DNA of 8,265 nucleotides from CAZKNF01 sp964554105 (GCA_964554105.1 CAZKNF010000103.1:1-8265), one strand, 5' to 3'; shown: positions 1 through 6,431, counted from the first letter of the stretch. The notes: generated by a model from the sequence alone, not told the origin. Program-made: numbers and translations.

Positions 1-30
1 AGCGAGCACGACGGTCATCACCCGGTTCAT
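1..30 (-). CDS. 5' end of an unidentified protein, possibly exported (partial)
   Basis: Only the first ten codons are in the window; on the minus strand they read MNRVMTVVLA and run off the left edge. An ATG at 30-28 is preceded by a strong Shine-Dalgarno, GGAGG at 39-35, with a four-base spacer. A second in-frame ATG (codon 5) would also be served by it at longer spacing. A basic residue followed by a hydrophobic run is how a signal peptide or membrane anchor usually begins, but ten residues cannot establish that. A minus-strand promoter about 155-180 bases upstream supports a real gene. The function cannot be told. Confidence 0.55.
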   Translation of the reverse strand, partial: MNRVMTVVLA

Positions 31-35
31 AGGGC

Positions 36-77
36 CTCCGAGATTTGATTGCGGAACAGTTTTTCGAGATCTCGGAA
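36..77 (-). promoter_or_regulatory. Leader hairpin that could mask the Shine-Dalgarno of the left-edge gene
   Basis: In the minus-strand transcript UCCGAGAU (76-69) is perfectly complementary to AUCUCGGA (44-37), and a U-G pair (77 with 36) can extend it to nine pairs around a 24-base loop. The 3' arm contains the GGA of the GGAGG Shine-Dalgarno (39-35), so the folded form would hide most of it. The 5' arm lies within a ten-base palindrome, CGAGATCTCG (65-74), which could also be a protein site. The regulatory role is inferred from pairing only. Confidence 0.35.
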
Positions 78-183
78 CTGCACCCGACGGGCTATGACGA
101 CACGTAGAAAAGAACGTACCGTCCGCGCGCCGAACCGACGTGCCTAGCTGTAACTACGGGTCGTAGGCTGTCTCCGGTCCTTC

Positions 184-212
184 TATAAACTGAATGCGCG
201 GAAGGATGTCAA
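184..212 (-). promoter_or_regulatory. Candidate sigma70-type promoter for the minus-strand gene at the left edge
   Basis: On the minus strand a perfect -35 hexamer TTGACA (212-207) is followed after 17 bases by TTTATA (189-184). TATAGA at 187-182, with a 19-base spacer, is the alternative -10. Transcription would start near 175 and give a leader of roughly 145 bases before the ATG at 30. The perfect -35 and good spacing favour it; the -10 is only moderate. Confidence 0.45.
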
Positions 213-333
213 GGGAGATTCGAACATCGCCCTGGCGCCGCTTGCCACGACGATTCTAAACGCCGAGAATTGGTGGTCTATCCGGATTTCTGCTGATTCA
301 CGATTGTTACCGGGTCGATAAAACATGACTCTT

Positions 334-363
334 CTGACGTCGTGTATATCGGCTCGATCTAAT
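334..363 (+). promoter_or_regulatory. Candidate promoter for the aminotransferase/channel pair
   Basis: CTGACG (334-339) is four of six to TTGACA. After an 18-base spacer TCTAAT (358-363) is five of six to TATAAT. Transcription would start near 370 and give a short leader of about 22 bases before the ATG at 393. An alternative further up is TTGCCA (242-247) with GAGAAT (265-270), 17 bases apart. Inverted half-sites ATATCG (346-351) and CGATAT (366-371) bracket the proposed -10. Confidence 0.3.
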
Positions 364-392
364 CGCGATATTCACTTTGGACAGCATCAATT

Positions 393-1709
393 ATGGAGCG
401 TCGGTCCTTTCTAACGGCTGCAGGTCTACTTGCGGCGGGAACAATCGTCCCGGGGTGCTCACCTGATGCGCAAACGTCGGAGGAAGAAAGCGCGGCGTCA
501 CGGCCAGTCGGTGACGGATGGGAAACCGTTCGCAACGATTTCTCGCTTTCGCCCGACGTGATCCATATGAGTGCACTGCTCGTCTCGAGCCACCCGCGAC
601 CGGTCCGAGAGGCGATCGATCGATATCGACGCGAGCTCGACGCGAATCCCGTACGATATCTACAAGAGAACAACAACCCGCGCAAAGGCGCGGTGCGTGA
701 AGCGGCCGCAAACTATTTCGGCGGGCGCGCACAAGACGTGGCCCTGACCGACAGCACGACGATGGGAATCGCTTTGGTGTACCACGGCCTGAATTTGAAT
801 CCCGATGATGACGTCCTGACGACCGAACATGCATACTACGCAACCTATGAAGCACTGCGGCAGGTGACGGAACGCACGGGTGCGGACGTTCGCCGGATCC
901 GCCTCTATGATGAGCCGGCCGAGGCGTCGGCCGACCAGATCGTCGAGCGCATCCGAGAGGCCGTCCGTCCATCCACCCGCGCCCTCGCACTCACGTGGGT
1001 GCATTCGAGCACGGGCGTAAGGCTGCCGATCAGGCAGATCTCCGACGCCGTCGCGGACATAAACCGCGGACGCAACGACGAGGATCGCATACTCGTCTGT
1101 GTAGATGGTGTGCACGGTTTCGGGATCGAAGACGTCACTATGGATGACCTCGGATGCGACTTCTTCATGGCCGGCTGTCACAAATGGCTGTTCGGTCCGC
1201 GAGGAACGGGTGCCGTCTGGGGACGTCCGGATGCCTGGCCTAGGCTCAGTCCGATCATCCCGAGCTTTGTCGAGGATTCCAGCTGGAATGCGTGGGCGGA
1301 GAGATCTGATCCACCGGGCCCGACCACCGCGGAACGCATGACGCCTGGTGGATTCAAGCCGTTCGAACATCAGTGGGCCGTCGCCGATGCGTTCAGCTTT
1401 CACCAGGAAATCGGCAAACCGCGCATCGCCGAACGGACACACGACCTCGCGCGCCAGCTCAAGGAAGGGTTGTCGGAGATGGAGCACGTGATATTGCACA
1501 CGCCGCTTGACGATAACCTTTCCGCAGGAATCGTATGTTTCCAGGTAGATGGGCATTCTCCCGACGGCGTCGTAGACCACCTGCACCGACAAAGCATCAT
1601 TGCCACCACGACACCGTACTCGGTAAGCTACCCGCGACTTACTCCATCCATCTACAACACACCGGGGGAAGTTGTGACCGCCCTGGAGGCGATATCAGAC
1701 CTCGCATAG
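393..1709 (+). CDS. Tat-exported, lipoprotein-type class V aminotransferase family PLP enzyme
   Basis: This is a fold-type I, PLP-dependent enzyme of the aminotransferase class V family (isopenicillin N epimerase-like / EgtE-like / cysteine desulfurase-like relatives); the exact reaction cannot be assigned. The N-terminus has a twin-arginine motif (Arg3-Arg4 in ERRSFL), a hydrophobic run at 8-19 and a lipobox-like VPGC with Cys22, then an acidic linker. Tat export fits an enzyme that must fold around PLP before crossing the membrane. Visible core motifs are DSTTMG (120-125, cofactor phosphate region), EHAYYATYEAL (145-155, aromatic stacking region), CVDGVHGFG (236-244, Asp238 for the PLP ring nitrogen), GCHKWLFGPRGTG (261-273, Schiff-base Lys264) and the C-terminal Arg415 region with YNTPGEV (421-427), typical of carboxylate binding. 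At 438 residues it is full length for the family plus a signal. No strong Shine-Dalgarno precedes the ATG; the start was chosen because the Tat motif begins there. It probably heads a transcript with the channel 19 bases downstream. Confidence 0.88.
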   Translation: MERRSFLTAAGLLAAGTIVPGCSPDAQTSEEESAASRPVGDGWETVRNDFSLSPDVIHMSALLVSSHPRPVREAIDRYRRELDANPVRYLQENNNPRKGAVREAAANYFGGRAQDVALTDSTTMGIALVYHGLNLNPDDDVLTTEHAYYATYEALRQVTERTGADVRRIRLYDEPAEASADQIVERIREAVRPSTRALALTWVHSSTGVRLPIRQISDAVADINRGRNDEDRILVCVDGVHGFGIEDVTMDDLGCDFFMAGCHKWLFGPRGTGAVWGRPDAWPRLSPIIPSFVEDSSWNAWAERSDPPGPTTAERMTPGGFKPFEHQWAVADAFSFHQEIGKPRIAERTHDLARQLKEGLSEMEHVILHTPLDDNLSAGIVCFQVDGHSPDGVVDHLHRQSIIATTTPYSVSYPRLTPSIYNTPGEVVTALEAISDLA

Positions 1710-1728
1710 CCAACGCCGGTAACCACGA

Positions 1729-3429
1729 ATGAAAAGCATTGCCACTCACCTGTCCTATTATCTCCAGGACAAAGAGGTGAGCCAAAATATCGGAGCGCTG
1801 CTAAAATACGTGGCGTTCCTTGTGCTCGTCGTCACGGTATTTGCCGTTGCCTTCCACTTTATCATGCAGTACGAAGGTCAGGAGCATTCGTGGATCACAG
1901 GGCTCTACTGGACGCTTACGGTGATGAGCACGCTCGGCTTTGGCGACATTATATTCACGAGCGACCTGGGACGGCTCTTCAGCATGTTTGTGTTGATGAG
2001 CGGAATCATCCTGCTCCTCATCGTGCTTCCGTTCGCGTTCATCCGCTATTTCTATGCTCCCTGGCTCGAGGCAAGACTCCGGATGCGCGCCCCGCGCCGC
2101 GTGCCGTCCGACGCGACCGGTCATGTCGTCATCTGCCACTACGATGCTCTCGCGGAAGATCTGGTTAAGCGGCTCCGGAAGGAAGACATCGAATTCTATG
2201 TCGTAGAACCCGATTTCACGACGGCGGCGGCGCTTTACAACCAGGACATTCCGGTCATCAGAGGAGAGGCTGAAGATATCGAAGTGCAATTAGCACTCCG
2301 CCTCGAATATGCGCACATGCTGATCGCGAACCTCGAGGACACGACAAATACCAACATCATTCTAACCGCCAGAGAACATGCTCCCGATCTTGAGATTATC
2401 GCCATCGCGACCAGCGACGACTCGACGGATGTCCTGTCGCTGAGCGGGGCAACGCATGTGCTCCCGTTGAAGCGGTGGCTCGGAGAACAACTCGCAAATC
2501 GGGTGAGCGCCTCCCATGCGATGACGCACGTTATCGGCCACTATCGAGACCTCGACATCGCCGAGCTGCCGGTCCGCCATACTCCCCTGGCCGGCAAGAC
2601 CATCCGAAACTCTCGTGTACGTGAGGTGACCGGCGCCACTATTATCGCGGTCTGGGAGCACGGTCGCATCGTTCCGGCAAGACCGAGCACAAAACTGACC
2701 GACGTAAGTGTTGCCGTCGTGGCGGGCACGGTGGAACAACTAGAAGCACTCGACGAACTGCTCGTCATCTACGATTACAACGCTAATCCCGTGGTCGTTA
2801 TCGGCGGTGGCCGGGTGGGTAGATCAGCGGCGCGAGCGCTTCAGGAGAAGGGTACGCCCGTACACGTCCTCGAAAAGCGGACGGAACTCCTCGGAAAGAT
2901 CGAGAAGGTCTGCGATAAAGTCTTCCATGGTGACGCGGCGGACTACGACTTCCTTATGAGCGCAGGTCTGGCCGAAGCGCCCTCGGTGGTTCTGACGACC
3001 CACGATGACGGCATGAACATCTATCTCGCCTCATATTGCCGCAGCCTCAGCCCCGAGATCCGAATCGTCAGTCGGATCACGCACGAACGGAATATCGATG
3101 CCATCCACCGAGCCGGGGCCGACTTCGCGCTGAGTTACTCCACGCTCAGCGTCAACGCGATCATGTCGATACTAAAAGGAAAGGAGCTCGTGGTGCTCGG
3201 CGAGGGTGTAGATCTATACTCCGTTCCGCTTCCGAAACCGCTCCACGGAAAAACGCTCGCGGACAGCGGCATAGGTGCACGCACCGGCCTCCATGTCATC
3301 GCCATCCAACAGAACGGCCAGACGATCACGAATCCACCGGCCTCTACTATTTTGACCCCTTCAGCCGAACTCGTCGTGCTTGGCAGCATCGATCAGCGGG
3401 AGGATTTCAAGGAGAAGTTTCGGGCGTGA
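1729..3429 (+). CDS. Two-TM potassium channel subunit with tandem RCK (TrkA-N/TrkA-C) domains
   Basis: A potassium channel subunit expected to form a homotetramer in the inner membrane, gated by cytosolic ligand. TM1 is about residues 25-46, the pore helix 56-68, the selectivity filter TLGFGD at 68-73 (a common variant of TVGYGD), and TM2 about 82-105. Two RCK modules follow: TrkA-N 131-245 with TrkA-C about 272-345, then TrkA-N 354-465 with TrkA-C about 485-560. The second Rossmann fold keeps GGGRVG (359-364) and an acidic residue at the end of strand 2 (Glu382), as for NAD(H) or another nucleotide. The first reads CHYDALAED (136-144) in place of GxGxxG, so it probably does not bind a dinucleotide normally. 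One subunit carrying both RCK domains resembles GsuK-type channels rather than MthK, which assembles its second RCK ring from a separate product. There is no clear Shine-Dalgarno; the start lies 19 bases after the aminotransferase stop. It converges on the MutS-like gene. Confidence 0.93.
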   Translation: MKSIATHLSYYLQDKEVSQNIGALLKYVAFLVLVVTVFAVAFHFIMQYEGQEHSWITGLYWTLTVMSTLGFGDIIFTSDLGRLFSMFVLMSGIILLLIVLPFAFIRYFYAPWLEARLRMRAPRRVPSDATGHVVICHYDALAEDLVKRLRKEDIEFYVVEPDFTTAAALYNQDIPVIRGEAEDIEVQLALRLEYAHMLIANLEDTTNTNIILTAREHAPDLEIIAIATSDDSTDVLSLSGATHVLPLKRWLGEQLANRVSASHAMTHVIGHYRDLDIAELPVRHTPLAGKTIRNSRVREVTGATIIAVWEHGRIVPARPSTKLTDVSVAVVAGTVEQLEALDELLVIYDYNANPVVVIGGGRVGRSAARALQEKGTPVHVLEKRTELLGKIEKVCDKVFHGDAADYDFLMSAGLAEAPSVVLTTHDDGMNIYLASYCRSLSPEIRIVSRITHERNIDAIHRAGADFALSYSTLSVNAIMSILKGKELVVLGEGVDLYSVPLPKPLHGKTLADSGIGARTGLHVIAIQQNGQTITNPPASTILTPSAELVVLGSIDQREDFKEKFRA

Positions 3430-3442
3430 GACCGGAAGGCTC

Positions 3443-5440
3443 TCATTTGACCCCGCGGTCCCTCGATAGCGAGGCGTCCGCATCCGGCTCGACCGGCAGT
3501 CCTGCTTGCTGCATGATTTTTAGCGCGTTGGTGGTCGGGCTAGGGCCTGGGCGGAGGGTATAGTCGAAGGTCATCCGGTCTCCACTGATGTCTTCGCGAA
3601 AATGAAAGTTGCTCAGCTGCTGGATGTCGTTCTCGAGAAGGGTCAGCTCGAGGTCGTGCGTCGAGACGAGGGTGACGGCGCGGCGACCCGCCAGCGCGCG
3701 GATGAATGCCCGGCTTCCGATCAGCCGCTCGCGATTGTTCGTGCCCCTAAAAATCTCATCGATCAGGTTTAACAGAGGAACGCGGCTGTCGTCGTTCAGC
3801 GCATCGAGCAGCATCTTCAATCTTCGCACTTCCGCGTAAAAATGAGAAAGTCCCTCCTGCACGGAATCGACGACGTTGATGCTCGTGAAGACGCGAAAGC
3901 AGATCGTGCGCAGCGCCTCCGCGTCGACCGGACCTCCGGCATAGGCGAGCCTCAAATTGACTCCGACCGTCCGCAGGAACGTGCTCTTCCCGGACATATT
4001 GGAGCCGGTGACGAGGACCACCTCGCCCAGTCCATCCACCGAGAAGTCGTTCCGCACCTTAACATCCTCCTTCAGGAGGGGATGACCGAGCTTGCGGCCC
4101 TCGAGCGTGGGATGCCCATCGACTGCGGCCAGGCCGGTCTTCGACTGGCCGGTCTCCGACGGGTCAGCCTCCGACGGATCGCCTTCTGATGCCGGCTTGA
4201 GCTGCGGAAATACGCGAAGCGGGTGATAATCGGCGTGCGAAGCGAGAGACGAAGCAGCTTCGAGTGTGTACCAGACGTCGAGCCATTCCGGCAGATGCGT
4301 GCGAAGCGCGCCCTTCGACCGATGCATCAGCACCGTAAAGAGCATGTTCCACGGCATGAGGACGTTCAGGAGAAGCCAGAGAATCTCACTCCTGGTGACC
4401 GTCGCCCCTGCCGCGATTCGTCGCAGCGACTTCAGCTCGGTCGAGGGGCGGGCGCGCCGCATCGCTTTCACGAGATCCGCCGCCTCGGTCCCTCCCTCGA
4501 AACGGAAATTTTCGATGTAGACGAGCGGAGGCATGAAGCGCTGCAGCATTAGTTCGACGTCGAGCGATTCGTCGAAGAGATCTTTCACGGCGCGATACTT
4601 CGTGAAGTAGACGGCGAAGTAGATCAACACCGTCATCGGCCAGATCATGGGCAGAAAACCGGCGATATGGCCTACGATCAACCCGACGTTGACCGCCGCG
4701 AACACGCTCAGGCCAATCAGCCACGGCCGCAGGCGCGGCACGACCTCCTCCCGTTGGAGCCATTCTCGAAGCTCGAGATCGGTCCAGTGGCGTGACGCGT
4801 CAGACCCGTCGAGCATCGTCGCACGCGTCAGGTGATCGCGAAACAGACGCAGCGGAACGAGCTGCTTCACTAGGCGCTGCCGTTCTATCACACGTTCGAA
4901 CGCAGGCGTCGGATCGGTCAGCCAATCGACAAGGGTGTCGCTGCCACCCTTCGACGCAGAGGTATCGAGCAGCTGATGGAGAGATCGGGGACCAATCAGG
5001 TTCAGATCGACGGCGAATGCATACCGGACTGGATCGAGCCCGAACGCTCCCCCCGGCGTGCCTTGCCCACCGATCCTGCCGGCGCTGATCCCCGGCTGAA
5101 CGGAATCGATGTCCGCGTGCACTTCCGGGAGCGCGTCCCAGTCGAGCGCGCGCCTCCGCTCGTGGCGCTCTTTGATAAGGCCCAGAAGCCTGGTTTGCTT
5201 GAGGCTCTCCTCAATACGATCGTGAAACTTGACGAGTACGATAAAGAGGATGAGGAACGTGCCGAATACGCCGACACCCATGCCTGTGCCGTAGCTCCGG
5301 AAGATCCAGAAGACGACGATCGATCCCGTCACGACGACCGCAAGGCGCGCCCACGAAAACCGGCGACTCGTTTCTTCCAGCCGGCGCATTCGCCGTTCGA
5401 TGCGCTCACGATGTCGACGGCGTAGATCTTCCAGCGTCAT
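3443..5440 (-). CDS. Membrane-anchored MutS-family ATPase
   Basis: The C-terminal half is a MutS domain V ABC-type ATPase: Walker A GSNMSGKS (479-486), a glutamine/signature region near NVVDSVQEGLSHFYAEVRR (522-540), Walker B with LLNLIDEIFRGTNNRER (556-572; Asp561, Glu562) and the switch His595 in STHDLEL. Residues 140-195 match the MutS core (domain III) start, a layout like LNLIGPRSLHQLLD followed by a linker and VIERQRLVKQL. The mismatch-reading domain I is absent; instead there is a basic N-terminal helix and predicted TM helices at about 31-48 and 55-70, a further pair at about 240-257 and 262-280, and a hydrophobic stretch at 353-372. At 665 residues it is shorter than MutS1 and has no Smr nuclease domain as in MutS2. 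It is therefore unlikely to do canonical mismatch repair; the role is unknown. The Shine-Dalgarno AAGG overlaps the stop of the upstream phosphoesterase (six-base gap), indicating coupling. Confidence 0.88.
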   Translation of the reverse strand: MTLEDLRRRHRERIERRMRRLEETSRRFSWARLAVVVTGSIVVFWIFRSYGTGMGVGVFGTFLILFIVLVKFHDRIEESLKQTRLLGLIKERHERRRALDWDALPEVHADIDSVQPGISAGRIGGQGTPGGAFGLDPVRYAFAVDLNLIGPRSLHQLLDTSASKGGSDTLVDWLTDPTPAFERVIERQRLVKQLVPLRLFRDHLTRATMLDGSDASRHWTDLELREWLQREEVVPRLRPWLIGLSVFAAVNVGLIVGHIAGFLPMIWPMTVLIYFAVYFTKYRAVKDLFDESLDVELMLQRFMPPLVYIENFRFEGGTEAADLVKAMRRARPSTELKSLRRIAAGATVTRSEILWLLLNVLMPWNMLFTVLMHRSKGALRTHLPEWLDVWYTLEAASSLASHADYHPLRVFPQLKPASEGDPSEADPSETGQSKTGLAAVDGHPTLEGRKLGHPLLKEDVKVRNDFSVDGLGEVVLVTGSNMSGKSTFLRTVGVNLRLAYAGGPVDAEALRTICFRVFTSINVVDSVQEGLSHFYAEVRRLKMLLDALNDDSRVPLLNLIDEIFRGTNNRERLIGSRAFIRALAGRRAVTLVSTHDLELTLLENDIQQLSNFHFREDISGDRMTFDYTLRPGPSPTTNALKIMQQAGLPVEPDADASLSRDRGVK
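4124..4183 (-). repeat. Four imperfect 15-bp tandem repeats in the MutS-like gene
   Basis: Read on the minus strand, four consecutive 15-base units at 4183-4169, 4168-4154, 4153-4139 and 4138-4124 encode GDPSE, ADPSE, TGQSK and TGLAA. Units 1 and 2 match at 12 of 15 positions, units 2 and 3 at 10, and units 3 and 4 at 9. Being multiples of three they keep the frame. They form a polar, probably flexible linker (residues 420-439) between the core and the ATPase domain, likely grown by slippage. Confidence 0.6.
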
Positions 5441-5446
5441 GGTACC

Positions 5447-6232
5447 TTATATCGCATCGCGGAGCATGGTGGCGAAGGCATTGGGCAGCACACTCTCTTC
5501 GATCGCCTTCGCAGCCTTCTCGATGTCGTACTCCACTCGAACGAACTCGAAATCGAGTCCGCCGCCTTCGGCCGGCGACGATTCGGGATCGACGTGCAGC
5601 AAAACGTAGCAGGCTCTCGGATCGCCGTCCTTCGGCTTACCGACCGAACCGATATTCACGGCGTGGCGCTGCCGCGTCTCACCGTTCACGTCGTACGATA
5701 ACACTTTGTGATATGGTTTGTGGGTGTGTCCAAAAAACATCACGTCCGCACTTGCCGCATCCATCATGCGCAGCATGCTCCGGTCAGGCCGATCCTCGAA
5801 CAGATATTCGTTGATCCGCCGCGGACTGCCGTGGACCATCAGTACATCGAAAGGATGTGTCTTTGTTCGCCGAGGTGCCCGAAGTGTAAGGCGCGCATGC
5901 TGCGGCAGGGTGCGCAGAAACCTCCTCGTGTCCTCCGTCACCACCTGGTTGGTGAACGCGATTGACTGCGCGCCGCGGGCCTCGTCTGCCTCGGTTTTGT
6001 ACGCGCATCCACAATCGTCGGAATTCAGTCCGACGCCCTCATCGTAGTTGCCGGCAATAACGGGGATCCGGCGCCTTCGGACGGCCGCAACCACTTCGTT
6101 CGGCCACGGTGCGTACCCGACGAGATCTCCCAGACAAAAGAGCATATCGACGTCGCGCGCCTCGATATCATCGAACACGGCTTCGAGAGCTGGTAAATTT
6201 GCGTGGATGTCGCTGAAAATTCCGATGGTCAT
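5447..6232 (-). CDS. Calcineurin-like metallophosphoesterase
   Basis: A cytosolic, dinuclear-metal phosphoesterase of the YfcE/MJ0936-like group; the substrate is unknown (phosphodiesters or phosphomonoesters are typical). The full metal-ligand set is visible, numbering from the chosen start: DIH (8-10), GDLVGY (35-40), GNYDE (61-65, with Tyr where GNHD is usual but the Asn ligand kept), HGSPRRINEYLFED (134-147) and GHTH (168-171), followed by NIGSVGKPKDGDPRACY (193-209). A DCGCAY segment (73-78) holds two close cysteines. The start at 6232 gives MTIGIFSDIH, the usual family beginning. An in-frame ATG at 6265 would add eleven residues, but neither has a convincing Shine-Dalgarno. It is first in a two-gene unit with the MutS-like gene and is divergent from padR. 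Confidence 0.9.
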   Translation of the reverse strand: MTIGIFSDIHANLPALEAVFDDIEARDVDMLFCLGDLVGYAPWPNEVVAAVRRRRIPVIAGNYDEGVGLNSDDCGCAYKTEADEARGAQSIAFTNQVVTEDTRRFLRTLPQHARLTLRAPRRTKTHPFDVLMVHGSPRRINEYLFEDRPDRSMLRMMDAASADVMFFGHTHKPYHKVLSYDVNGETRQRHAVNIGSVGKPKDGDPRACYVLLHVDPESSPAEGGGLDFEFVRVEYDIEKAAKAIEESVLPNAFATMLRDAI

Positions 6233-6276
6233 AACCTGGACACGGTTTGTATGGCAGAAATCCATTACTCGCTAGG

Positions 6277-6297
6277 AATCTGCAGCAGGTGCAGATT
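6277..6297. promoter_or_regulatory. Perfect 8-bp inverted repeat, candidate operator
   Basis: AATCTGCA (6277-6284) and TGCAGATT (6290-6297) are exact reverse complements around the five bases GCAGG. The site lies 45 bases upstream of the phosphoesterase start in the divergent intergenic region, where a dimeric regulator would be expected to bind. There is no T-run on either side to suggest a terminator. The binding protein is unknown. Confidence 0.4.
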
Positions 6298-6361
6298 GCA
6301 AGGCATTAAACAGGTGTGCGCCACGAAGCTGTGAAAGCTACGTTTCGTAAGCCGCTGCTGG

Positions 6362-6390
6362 TTGCGCAGGTCGACCGAGGGCGTTATCGT
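6362..6390 (+). promoter_or_regulatory. Weak candidate promoter for the padR-chrA unit
   Basis: TTGCGC (6362-6367) and TATCGT (6385-6390) stand 17 bases apart. They match the sigma70 consensus at three and four of six positions. Transcription would begin near 6397, directly at the palindrome 6397-6416, which is the arrangement expected for an autorepressor. The hexamers are weak, so this rests mostly on spacing and position. Confidence 0.25.
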
Positions 6391-6396
6391 GGTGCA

Positions 6397-6416
6397 ATAT
6401 CGGTGATCGATATCAC
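6397..6416. promoter_or_regulatory. Candidate PadR operator: overlapping inverted repeats
   Basis: Two overlapping dyads are present. ATATCG (6397-6402) pairs with CGATAT (6408-6413) across GTGAT, and GTGAT (6403-6407) pairs with ATCAC (6412-6416) across CGAT. The block ends 15 bases before the padR start and just ahead of its Shine-Dalgarno. PadR-family dimers usually bind short dyads at their own promoters, so autorepression is the natural reading. It does not match the classical ATGT-N8-ACAT site. Confidence 0.4.
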
Positions 6417-6431
6417 GACGAGGCGACCCAC

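Noticed and set aside
154..166. Small inverted repeat CTACG-GGT-CGTAG in the left intergenic region
   Set aside because: Five pairs only, no T-run, and not placed against a start or promoter element; it may be chance.
217..225. GATTCGAAC, which on the minus strand resembles the T-loop of a tRNA
   Set aside because: The flanking bases do not form the five-pair T stem, and no anticodon arm or acceptor stem can be drawn around it.
391..990. 199-codon minus-strand frame covering the start of the aminotransferase gene
   Set aside because: Arg/Pro-rich translation without motifs, wholly overlapping the Tat signal and enzyme core on the other strand.
660..1592. 310-codon open frame on the minus strand, antisense to the aminotransferase gene
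   Set aside because: It lies entirely within a gene with clear family motifs. Its translation shows no recognisable domain and mirrors the codon bias of the real gene, so it is a shadow frame.
3427..3445. TGAGA / TCTCA stem spanning both stop codons of the converging channel and MutS-like genes, possible bidirectional terminator
   Set aside because: Only five pairs with interior mismatches and no real T-run on either strand; too weak to call a terminator.
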